Shown here piece after piece: positions 53,812-63,407 of a stretch of DNA of 64,000 bases. The stretch's first letter is position 1; the number at the start of each line of letters is the position of its first letter. Below the pieces are notes generated by a model that saw only the letters and a list, made by a program, of their open reading frames with translations, did not search any database and was not told the origin of the DNA. The position numbers and the translations under genes were made by a program. Origin of the DNA: Jaltomata sinuosa (lineage: Eukaryota > Streptophyta > Magnoliopsida > Solanales > Solanaceae); contig QJPP01001642.1 of assembly GCA_003996215.1 (NCBI GenBank), forward strand, positions 186,001-250,000, read 5' to 3'.

Positions 53812-54550
53812 TCTATGACAGTGTCTGGGTATGAGACCTATTTTCATCCGTTGGCTCCATTTGGGGCTATTATCATTCCTACAGAGCCAGACATGGTTCG
53901 TTTCTTTGTTTGGAGGTTGAGGATCGAGTTTTGACAAACTGCAAAAATATTAGTTACTAATGGGCGACCGTTTTAGGCTATAGAAGACCATGCCCGCACT
54001 ATGGAGGATTTGCATCATCAGGACCCCAGGACCAGAGATAAGAGACCACGCTATTAAGGCAGTTATAGTGGTTCCTACTCAGGTTAAGGTCAGTGGGGCC
54101 AATGATATCAGCCATAACAACATTAGGGTCAATTTAGACGGCTAGTTTAGGCTTCACTTCAGGATTCAGATGGGCCTCAGTTTGATCATGGTTATAGCAG
54201 TCATCATGGGTGTAGTGGGCCTAGTTCAGGTCAGTCTTCAAAGGGTACATCATCTGGGAGATTAGGCAATGGTGCCATACAAGTTGAGCCAGTTCATCTT
54301 GATAGGGTAGGCCGTCAGGGCCTTGCTACAAGTGTGGTATTATTAGTTATTTTGCTAGAGAGTTCCCCCAGCGTGGTACAGTTTAGCCAGCCGCTCAGCC
54401 TTTAAGATCAGTGCAGCCACTAATCAGATGAGGTGGTGTCCCTGGTAGAGGTGGTGCCTAGCATGGTAGGACAGGTGGTAGGGATGGCGATCGGTCCGAT
54501 TGAGGTCAACGTCAGTTCTATATAGTCCCTGGTAGACCAGAGGTAGAGGT
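53812..54550 (+). pseudogene. Element F Gag, C-terminal half
   Basis: Opens in mid-domain with YETYFHPLAPFGAIIIPTEP and MVRFFVWRLRIEF, matching element E gag at about 17400-17500. Zinc knuckle near 54325-54365 reads CYKCGIISYFAREFPQ, with His and last Cys lost. Stops are frequent. Confidence 0.82.
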
Positions 54551-54990
54551 ATCAGATGTGGTGATCACAGGTACGATTTTGGTCTACCTCCAGTTAATTT
54601 TAACATTCTTTGATCCTGGTTCTTCATATTCATATGTTTCTGCCTACTTTGTTCCTTGTTTGGGGTTTGCTAGTGAGCCATTATCTGTTCCTGTATCTAT
54701 TTCTACCCCGGTAGGTGATTCTTTAGTAGTGGATAAGATTGTTAGATCCTGCTTGATAGCTATTGGTGATCTTGAGACTTGGGCTAACTTGATGATTTTA
54801 GATATGCTATACTTTGATGTGATTCTGGGAATGGACTAGTTATCCCCTCACTGAGCAGTTTTGGACTGTTATGCCAAGACTATTACTATAGCCATGCCCG
54901 GCGTATCCCTGATTGTGTGGCAGGGTTCTGTTAGCCTCGCACCATCTGGGATCATTTCTTGCCTTCAGGCTAGGAAGTTCATTTTATGCA
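54551..54990 (+). pseudogene. Element F aspartic protease
   Basis: LTFFDPGSSYSYVSAYFVPC has the active-site Asp; STPVGDSLVVDKIVRSCLIA and YFDVILGMD follow, then a TAG at 54837-54839. VWQGSVSLAPSGIISCLQAR leads to RT. Confidence 0.85.
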
Positions 54991-55940
54991 GGTATTTGGC
55001 TTATCTAGCAAATATCCTGGATGTTTGCCCCGACACTTCTTCTTCCGAGTCAGTCTCTGTGGTTAGAGAGTTCCTGGATGTGTTTCTGACTGAACGGCAA
55101 GTCCTTTCACCTGAGCGTGATATAGACTTTGCCATTGAGTTAGAGTCGGGTACCAGGCCCATTTTTGTTACTCCGTATCATATGGCTCCAGCTAAGTCGA
55201 GGGAGCTCAAGGTTCAACTTCAGGATTTATTAGCTAATGGTTTTATCTAGCTGAGCGTGTCACTGTAGGGTGCTCCAGTTCTGTCTGTGAAGAAGAAATA
55301 TGATTCAATGCAGATGTATATTAATTATCAGTAGTTGAATAAGGTGACTACAAAGAACATGTATCTGATGCCGCATATAGAAGACTTGTTTGATAAGCTC
55401 CAGGGTGCAAGTGTGTTCTCTAAGATAGATTTGAGGTCAGGCTACCACCAATTAAGGATTAGGGCTGAGGACATCCCTATGATAGCATTCATGACACGTT
55501 ATGGCCATTATGAGTTTCTGGTGATGTATTTTGGGTTGATTAATGCCCCAGAAGTTTTCGTGGACTTGATGCACAGGGTGCTCAAGCCATACTTGGATTT
55601 GTTTGTGATAGTCTTTATTGAGGACATATTGATATACTTGCGAAGTAGAGAGGATCATGAGAAGCACTTAAGGATCATACTCCAGACTTTGAGAGATCAT
55701 CACCTGTATGCCAAGTTCTCAAAGTGCATGTTTTGGCTTGACTCAGTAGCAATCCTAGGACACGGGTGTTTAAGGATAGGATTAGAGTGGACCCAGGAAA
55801 GATTGCAGCCATTCGTGATTGGCCGAAGTCTACTACTCCTATCGAGGTTCGCAACTTTGTTGGGTTGGCAGGGTACTACAAATTATTCATTAAGGGATTT
55901 TCTTCCATAAAAGTACCTTTGACTAGGCTGACTAGGAAGG
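54991..55940 (+). pseudogene. Element F reverse transcriptase
   Basis: VVREFLDVFLTERQVLSPER and VTPYHMAPAKSRELKVQLQD precede RT. QMYINYQ*LNKVTTKNMYLM stands for the CIDYRQLN region, IEDLFDKLQGASVFSKIDLR follows, and the catalytic loop reads FIEDILIYL, the first Asp being Glu. Then YAKFSKCMFWLDS, a frameshift near 55765, and VGLAGYYKLFIKGFSS-like thumb. Dead. Confidence 0.9.
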
Positions 55941-56410
55941 ATATTCCATTCAGTGGTCTGATCAGTGCGAGGATAGCTTCCAGAGGCTTAAGGCCTTATT
56001 GACTTCAACTCTGGTGTTAACATTGCCAGTTGAGGGTCATGGATTCTCAATGTATTGTGATGCTTTGTAAGTTGGTCTTTGTTGTGTGTTGATGCAGAAA
56101 GGTCGTGTCATAGCTTATGCGTCAAGGCAGCTGAAGGATCACGAGTGCAACTACCCCACTCATGAATTGGAGTTTGCAATGTTAGTCTTCATGCTTAAGA
56201 TTTGGAAGTACTATCTATATGGTGTTCACTGTGAGATTTATACTGACCACCATAGTCTGTAGTACATCCCAAGTCAGCTAGAGATGAACTCTAGGCAGTG
56301 GAGATGGATTGAGTTACTAATGGACTACAACATTATTCCGTACCATCCATGACAAGCAAACATGATAGTAGATGCATTGAGACAGAAGGCAGTGGGTATG
56401 GGTAGCTTGG
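55941..56410 (+). pseudogene. Element F RNase H
   Basis: YCDAL with a following stop (56068-56070), KGRVIAYASRQLKDHECNYP, TDHHSL followed by TAG, and a degraded end (YHP*QANMIVDAL). Frame slips near 55955. Confidence 0.8.
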
Positions 56411-57913
56411 ATTTTCTTTCAATTTCAAAACGACCGTTGGCCTTGGAGATCCCATCCTTGGCTAACCATTTGTTGCAGCTTAACTTGTTAGATTCCAGCA
56501 GAGTTCTTGCCAGTGTTGAGGTCCGTTCTACTTTGGTTGATCAGATTCAACAATATCATTTTGAGGATCAATGGTTATGTGATATTCCTGATCAAGTTGT
56601 ATAGGGTGAAGCCAGCAGGGCTACTTTAGATTAGGATGGTATATTGAGGTTTGATGGTCGCCTTTGTGTTCCGAAAGTTGGGGACTTGATTCAGTTGATT
56701 CTCTTTGAGGCTCATTGTTCCAGATATTCCATTCATCTGGGTGCAACTAAGATGTACATAGACTTGAGATAACTTTACTGGTGGAGTGGTATGAAGAGGG
56801 ACATAGCAGAGTTTGTATCTCAGTTCTTAAACTGCCAGCAGGTTAAGTTCGAGCATATGAGACCCAATGGATTGATACAAAGACTTCCCATTCCTGAGTG
56901 GAACTGGGAAGAGAGCACTATGGACTTTATAGCACGGTTTCCATATACTTCTCAAGGGTTTGACTCTATTTGGGTTATTGTTGATAGCCTGACCTAGTCT
57001 GCACACTTCTTGCCGGTTCATTCTTCCTATAGTGCAAAGAGGTTGGCTCAGATTTATCTCAGAGAGGTTGTCCATTTACATGGGGTTATAGCTTCTATTA
57101 TTTTGGATCGTGGTACTCAATTTACATCTCAATTTTGGAAGACTATTCAGTGAGAGATGGGTACCGAGGTTCAACTCAACACTGCATTCCATCCTTAGAT
57201 AGATGGCCAGTCCGAGAGGACTATCCAGGTCTTGGAGGACATGTTACAAGCCTGTATTCTTAACTTTAGAGGTTCATGGGATCAGTATATGCCTTTGGTG
57301 AAGTTTGTGTATAATAACAGTTATCACTCGAGTATTGGCATAAAACCTTTTAAGGCATTGTATGGTACGTTGCAGATCGCCAGGTTTAGTTTGATGGTTT
57401 GGAGTGTAGGCCATAGAGTATAGACTTACTTTGTGATTTCTTAGACAGAGTTTGGTTGATTCAAGAAAAACTTCAGGCAGCCCAGAAATGGCAAAAGAGC
57501 TATGCAAATCATAGACTTTGTGCCTTAGAGTTCAATGTTTTTGATCGGGTATTTTTTCGAGTGTCGTCCATGAATGGTATGATGAGAATCGGTAGGCAGG
57601 GAAAGCTTAGCCCTAGGTATATTAGGTCATTTGATATTCTTCACAGGGTTGGTAGTGTTGCTTATATGTTAGCTTTGCTTCCTATATTCAGAACTATGCA
57701 CCCAGTCTTCCACGTATCTATGTTACGACATTATGTTTCGGATGAGTCACATGTGCTACAGTGGGATTCAGTGCAGTTGGATGAGAGTTTGGCTTTTGTT
57801 GAGGATCCGGTAGCCATTCTAGCCATAGATGTCAACAGATTGAGGTCTAGACAGATTTTGGTGGTAATGGTTAAATAGAGACACCGTTCGATCGAGGAGG
57901 CTACCTGGGAAAC
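56411..57913 (+). pseudogene. Element F integrase, end cut by element H
   Basis: Zinc-binding part: RYSIHLGATKMY, LYWWSGMKRDIAEFVSQF, LNCQQVKFEHMRP. Catalytic core: Asp in STMDFIARFPYT, Asp in IILDRGTQFTSQF, Glu in SERTIQVLEDML, so all three are present though stops intervene. C-terminal part: LSPRYIRSFDILHRVGSVAY, MHPVFHVSMLRHYVSDESHV, LAIDVNRLRSRQI and EEATWET, where TGATAAG of element H begins. Confidence 0.9.
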
Positions 57914-59211
57914 TGATAAGCTGGTATTCTACCCACTTATTTAGACCTTAAACTTATGCTTTTGCTAAGAATACATGGAAAAGTAGTGCAATTGACACGT
58001 ATTACTTCTATTTTGCAGGTTTTTGTGTTTTAGAAGTGTTTGAGAAAAATTTAGATGAAAGCAAGTCAAAAAGAAGTTATTCGGAGAAACAAGTAGCTGG
58101 AAGCAGCACATACCTTTGCGAACGCGGTGTACCACTTGCGTACACGAAGGTCAACAAGATAGAGACCCTTCGCGTACGCGGTGGACACTACGCGTAGGCG
58201 AAGAGGAAAAGCAGTTGCGGGGGCAAAAATGGAAATTTCACCTTTTAGAAACCCCAATTCACATAAAACACTTCCAAGCCATCTTGAAACACATCTTTGG
58301 CTGAATCTTTGCCTATTCTCACAACTTTTGGCAAGCTTGGAGAGCAAGTTCATCAATCAACACCATAAGAGTGAAGATTTGGATGCTTTGTATTGTAAAA
58401 TCGTAAGTTCCATTCTTCAAACTCTTGTTCCTAATTGCTATTTTATTGGTGTATTGTTGACTTGAGATTTTTGGTTTGTATTAGAGATAATACTTGTTGG
58501 GTTATTAAATTCATATATAGATTTTGCTCTTGTTTGATTATTCAGGTCTATTGAATCCTCCACGCTTGAATTTATAGTCAATGGTTGCAAACATTGACTT
58601 AGCTTGCTAATTTGGGTTTTTGCTCGAGAGAGAAATTCCCGAACTCGGGAAGATTCATTAGCGGGGATTTGGGGTTTCCACTCTAGATCAAGGTTAGACA
58701 TAGCTTAGTTGCTGGAAACTCCCATCTAAGAGTTGGGGTTAGAGATAAGCCAACTCACCCAAGTTATTTAGCTGGTTTAATCCATACTCGTGTTAGTTTG
58801 AGAGAAAATACACGAGATATATGCTCAATTGGTCGAGAGACAGTTAGGGCATACCTTTAGCAAAGACTACCTAGGTGTCAACCGGGTGCAAGTCTTGTGA
58901 ATTGAATTCCCATTCTCAATTCTCCCTTGTTATCCTTGCTTGGTGAAAGCAAGGTGAAAGCCATTGATCAATTTATCTTTTATTTGATTTTCTTTTATCT
59001 TTAGTTGTAGTCTAAAACCCCCCCTTTAGATAGCTTTTCCGCTTCTTGTTAATTGAATTTCAATAAGTTGCTTGGACGCTATATTAGCGCGATCTCGACT
59101 ACTTTGTGCCGTTGTGTATGACCCCGACATCCGTTGGGAATTATAAATTTTGTTTTGCTCTGACGATCATCGTGACCTCCTACTTGGAGAGAACGAATTG
59201 AGTGTTTATCA
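57914..59211 (+). repeat. 5' LTR of element H
   Basis: Starts TGATAAGCTGGTATTC, related to the C and D LTR starts, and ends GTTTATCA. CGCG word cluster at 58110-58210 including the palindrome CGCGTACGCG (58171-58180), followed by CCTTTTAGAAACC as a weak core promoter. U5 motif GTATGACCCCGACATCCG at about 59116-59133. Confidence 0.82.
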
Positions 59212-59215
59212 AAAA

Positions 59216-59233
59216 TAGCATCATTTCCGGGGA
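59216..59233 (+). other. Degenerate primer-binding site of element H
   Basis: TAGCATCATTTCCGGGGA against TGGCGTCGTTGCCGGGGA in element C, four bases behind the LTR. Four differences. Confidence 0.75.
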
Positions 59234-59338
59234 ACAATTTGGCTTATTGAGTTAGTTTAGAATTTGAGTTTACTTACTCTAGTTCAATTTTGCAAATAAT
59301 TTTTTTTCTTTTGTGTAGTTTTATTTTGTTGATTGATT

Positions 59339-60052
59339 TCATGTCATCTCAAAATAATAGATGTGTTGGTGGTTGCAACCCTTGTTATATTGATCCTAGT
59401 TGTTATTGTGGAGGACCCCACCTTTAGCGGAAATGTAAGATTGGCCCTAGGAGAGGGAGGTATTCACCTTCATGTTCCTATGATGGGCGAAATTGCTATT
59501 TGTATGGTGGTCATGATGGACATTGGAGAAATTGCCCTAATGACTATCCTCCTCCCCCTCTTATGCTAACGATGTTGCTAGTGGTGCTTGTGATCTTAAT
59601 AGGAATCATGAATTAGAAAGCAGAGAAGGCATATGGGCTAAGCTCCAAACCCTCCTAACCTCGTTAAAAATGCAAGAGGAGGTCTTGAAATCCATAAAGA
59701 AAGACTTGGTGGAAATGAAATGAAGGAAGGCGAGGAGATTAATCATGACGAACAATCCATGGTGGATTTATCCAGGCCTTCTTCTCAAGTTGATGAAGAC
59801 GACTCCTACCCAGAAAGCCTATATGCTCTGCTTCAAACTCTCTTGGCCAAGCAAGATATCACAGAGAAGGGTGTGCAATCCATAAAGCAAGGCTTTGTGG
59901 ATGCAAGAGCTAAAGAAAAAGAGGAGAAAAAATGTGATTCGCAACCCATGGTGGAGTTGTCTACTCCTTGTAGCCATAGTGATGAAGAAAACCCTCCGGG
60001 CCAAGAAAATGAACAAATTTCGAACATAGAACTCCATCAAATTCACCTTTAG
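59339..60052 (+). pseudogene. Element H first ORF region: Cys-rich start and tandemly duplicated module
   Basis: Begins MSSQNNRCVGGCNPCYIDPS, a Cys/Gly-rich stretch that may be a remnant of a nucleic-acid-binding Gag part (later HDGHWRNCP). After stops and shifts an open piece starts at 59720 and is hydrophilic and acidic. Two copies of a unit of about 180 bases can be aligned (about 59637-59820 and 59821-60005): LQT then AKQ, KSIKK/QSIKQ, and SMVDLSRPSSQVDEDD against PMVELSTPCSHSDEEN. I do not recognise the family. Ends at TAG 60050. Confidence 0.55.
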
Positions 60053-60077
60053 GATGATGATAAAGATTTGAAAAAAT

Positions 60078-60659
60078 ATGACATCCCCTGAGAGTGAGTT
60101 TGTACCATTGGTGGTTGAACCCCAACAAGAGGAAAAATTTGTGTTAGGTGAGGAGGTGAGCCTAGAATGGGTGTTGGAACTAACTCGCCAACTTAAGGCC
60201 TATGGGGAACAACGTGAAAGAATGCTACCAATGTTAGAGATATTGTTGAAAAGGCATGTCAAGAGAAAGCAAAAGGAAGGGCGACTTGAAATTGCTATTC
60301 GAAACTTGAACACTAACGTCAATGCTCAAATTCATACATGCACGGACGTGGATAGTGGTTTTGAGTTATTCCCTATTGAAGAGGAAGACACAAGGGATGC
60401 TCATAAATTGAAGGTGTTGATTCAGCCAACTACCTTATATATGACTTGTGATGCCGAGATTAAGCGAATGATACTAGAGTTGCAAGACAAAGTCCAACGA
60501 TTCATCTTGAAATACTCTAGTACATTCGAAAGTGAGGAAATGATAAATGAAACAAGATTGAAGGTGGAGACGCCCAAATCCAACTCCAACCACTCTTCGA
60601 CCTTGAGTTTGGTTGAATGGACAAAAGTTGAAGTAATCAAGCTCTTGGAGTACCTCTGA
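60078..60659 (+). CDS. Element H second ORF, unknown charged protein
   Basis: 193 codons, open from MTSPESEFVPLVVEPQQEEK to a TGA. It is rich in Glu and Lys, with helical stretches such as LELTRQLKAYGEQRERMLPM and RHVKRKQKEGRL, possibly coiled coil. No gag, protease or polymerase motif is visible. It sits where pol would be in a complete element. It could be a shifted relic of gag or an element-specific protein. Function unknown, and expression doubtful. Confidence 0.4.
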   Translation: MTSPESEFVPLVVEPQQEEKFVLGEEVSLEWVLELTRQLKAYGEQRERMLPMLEILLKRHVKRKQKEGRLEIAIRNLNTNVNAQIHTCTDVDSGFELFPIEEEDTRDAHKLKVLIQPTTLYMTCDAEIKRMILELQDKVQRFILKYSSTFESEEMINETRLKVETPKSNSNHSSTLSLVEWTKVEVIKLLEYL

Positions 60660-60884
60660 TGGAGAATGGATCGAGGTTTAATCGATTTCAAGTTTGTTGT
60701 TGCAAGGGGGCAAATCGACCTTCCTCACTTGAAGGCAAAAAAGTGCAAAATGCAAAATCAAGAGATTGGCCTTCTCATGTTCAAACCTTCACCCCGGGAT
60801 TGTCACTGGAAGCTCGATTCAAATTTGGGTCGAAGGTTCAAATCCTCCAAATGGAGATCCAAATGGTCAGGTATCCTGCGTCAC

Positions 60885-60925
60885 ACCGCGACGTTAAATT
60901 GTGCGCTTGATGGGAGACAACCCAT
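60885..60925 (+). other. Conserved post-pol motif (H copy)
   Basis: ACCGCGACGTTAAATTGTGC then GCTTGATGGGAGACAACCCA. Counterpart of 44869-44912 in element C; in H it follows the short ORFs rather than an integrase gene, showing where pol was. Confidence 0.6.
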
Positions 60926-62080
60926 CATTTTTATGCTTTATTTCACTTTTTGTTTCTTTTTGGTGTGTTTTTAGGTGCCCAAGGGAATGAGAAGAGGAAC
61001 CAAGTGTTGAGAAGCACCAAAAATACCTCTGAAAAACATGCTTTTCGCACCTGGAAGAGTGCCCATCGCACATGCCTTCGTACAAGCAACCAGTGAACTG
61101 ATCAAAAACACTGGCATGTGTGAACATGGTGCGTTTCACACCTCACAAAATTCCCGTCGCACTAGGCGTTGCACATCGCGGGCAGTATATTGAAGAAAAA
61201 GTGAAAATCTCGTCCAACTAGTCTTCTTCGTGAACGTGAAAGACTGGCCGTGAATGCAAAGACCAGATTTATTATAGGCCATCGCAAATGCGGTGGACTT
61301 GCCATGAATGCAAAGGTCAGCTAAACGTCAATTCTTCATGAACGCGGAGGCCCGCCCGTGAACGCGAAGCTTCCAGGCAGTTCAGGTAAATTTTAAAACG
61401 TTTAAAAATCACAAGCCCCAAACGTTTTTCTTCTTAAAACAAGAAGTACTCCCTCTCCTTTGGCACACAATAATCCCATCAAGCCCTTCCATTCATGACT
61501 TCACAACTTTCAATCAATCAGGTATGAACTCCACTTTCCCTGTATTTTGAAATGGGTTCCTTTCCTCCTCAACTTGATGTGTAGAAAATTGGTGAGGACA
61601 TTTTTGGTTGATCCCCTATGGTTTTATATCAACTTTTATTTATATTTAAATTGCTAAATTATTGGGTGAAATTGGTTGAGGATATGTCCTATTTGGTGGG
61701 ACTAAAAAGTGGTGTTTTGATTGGTTCTAAAACCTTGGGAGATCAAGCAAAAACTGCTTGTCTCCCATGTGTTTGAGAAAATGCCTCAAAGAGGAAGATC
61801 TGGGCGAAGGCATTTTCCTTCGCATTCGCAGTCACCTGGCTGCATTTGCAAAGGAGAAAAATTCTAAAAAATAAAACCCTTCTTCGTGAACGCAGCCACC
61901 TGGCCGTGAACGCGAAGAAGGATCACCTGGCAGTGTCAAAACAGTAACTCCACACAGCCCACCTCTGAATTTCTTTCAACTATTTCTTTGGCCTAGGTGC
62001 TTCATAATACATTGTTTTAAGTGTTCCTAAGAACTTTTAAGATATTGGTGTGTTTTGTAGGTACTTTGATCAAAAAGATG
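60926..62080 (+). other. Spacer of element H with two CG-word clusters
   Basis: No gene seen. Clusters of GTGAACGCGAAG, TTCGTGAACGC, GGCCGTGAATGC and CATCGCAAATGCGG lie at 61040-61390 and again at 61795-61935 (TTCGCATTCGCAG, GTGAACGCAGCC, GTGAACGCGAAGAAGG). Between them the DNA is AT-rich and has a TTTCAATCAATCAGGTATG passage like the sequence behind a promoter. Confidence 0.65.
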
Positions 62081-63407
62081 GCCTTCAACGGTAGTGACAA
62101 TGAAGTTGAAAATGCTCTGGATGTGGAAATGGAGGAGAACTACGATCAAGATAGGTTCTTATCGGCATCATGTGAGCGCCGATATGATGAGTTATTGTCA
62201 AAGCCCTTTGTTAGGGAGAGAGGAATCAATATGGACAAGGTTGAACAAAAAATTCTAGAATTCTACAATATGTTGGTGGATCGGGGTGGATATGCTTTCC
62301 TCCTCCACCTATCATGGCTAACCACACAATGGTCACCGAATTCTATGCTAATGCTTCAATCACTGATTTCAATGGCGCACTAGTCACTATCGTTCGGGAG
62401 TCCAAGTGAGTTTCAACTCCGAGATTATCAATGCACTATACAACCTTCCAGATGCTGACAATGAGGTTTACATTACAAAATCCAAAGCCAAAGGACACTA
62501 GTGGTTGGTAGATAAGTTGCATGATGGGGTGACTCCGAATTGGTTGACTTCGCAAAAAGGGGTTGATTCACATGAGTTAACTATAGAAGCCAAGACTTGG
62601 ATTTTGATTATCTGTGTGAGGATTATACCATCTTCTCATGACACCGATGTGACCCCTGATTGAGCATTGATGGTGGTAGCTCTAATTGATGGCATCGATG
62701 TGAATGTTGGGCTCCATATTGTGGGTCAAATGGCTGAGGTAGCTAGTGGAAGGTCTAAAAGCCTTTTCTTTCCTTCATGGGTGACCCAGTTATGCTATGA
62801 AGCTGGGGTGTTGCTGAATCTAAATGACATTAAATAGAAGCCAGCAACTCTGATCCACCCATTATTGAAGAGGGCCCCAGAAGCAAAGAAGAAAAAGAGA
62901 AAGATTGATGTAGCTTCTCCATCCTTCAGACAGTTTCCAAAGTCTTTGACTGAGCCTAATGGCCCTTCGGGAGTTGCATCTAGTTGATCTCAGTCTGTGG
63001 GAGCTCTACAGTCTGGGCCCTATCTCATGCGTCACCTCTCTAGTCAGATTCAGGGAGTGGATGCACATGTTCAGAAGTTGTTGGCTGGATTACCTACTGG
63101 CTGAGCTAGAGTCGACACACTACTAGGTTCGGAGTCTCCCCCATCTCTTGCCAAGGTGGAAAATGAGCAGAAATTGATTAATGGGTGCTTGAGTGCAATG
63201 AATACCCACTTTTAGCACATGAGACGCAAGCAGGGTAAGGTTGAAAAGCGACGAAAGAAGTTCAGCGAGCACAAGAAGAAGAAGAGCAAGTTCTTGAACA
63301 AGATGATGTATAGATTAAAGTCTTTTCGCGGATTGGGTACACCGAAGGATGAGGAGGAGGAGGATGATGAGCGACTTGAGTTTACCTCTTCCTCCAGTTC
63401 AGATTGA
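62081..63407 (+). pseudogene. Element H third ORF region: 'putative plant transposon protein'-like
   Basis: Starts MAFNGSDNEVENALDVEMEE, then RFLSASCERRYDELLSKPFV and RERGIN. A frameshift near 62310 leads to TEFYANASITDFNG and VSFNSEIINALYNLPDA; then LHDGVTPNWL, EAKTWILIICVRIIPSSHDT and VTPD, a stop, then IDVNVGLHIVGQM and FFPSWVTQLCYEAGV. The pattern (FYAN, a folded middle with SSHDTDVT, and SWVTQLC..AGV) is that of a domain often labelled 'putative plant transposon protein' in plant genomes, from memory. The C-terminus is basic (KQGKVEKRRKKF) then acidic (DEEEEDDE) and ends SSSSSD. Three or four stops and one shift. Confidence 0.65.

Larger units (their letters stand above)
52572..57913 (+). 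mobile_element. Chromodomain Ty3/gypsy element F, deleted and interrupted
   Basis: A relative of element E: first 1.2 kb of the 5' LTR (52572-53811), then directly the middle of gag, protease, RT, RNase H and integrase up to 57913, where element H begins. The 3' LTR would lie beyond H, outside the window. Compared with E, some 3.2 kb from the middle of the LTR to the middle of gag is missing, including the PBS. Many frameshifts; older than E. Confidence 0.88.

Noticed and set aside
60078..60659. Host gene in element H
   Set aside because: Lies between PBS and post-pol motif of an LTR element with no intron or known domain. More likely element-derived. Left as an unknown CDS with low confidence.
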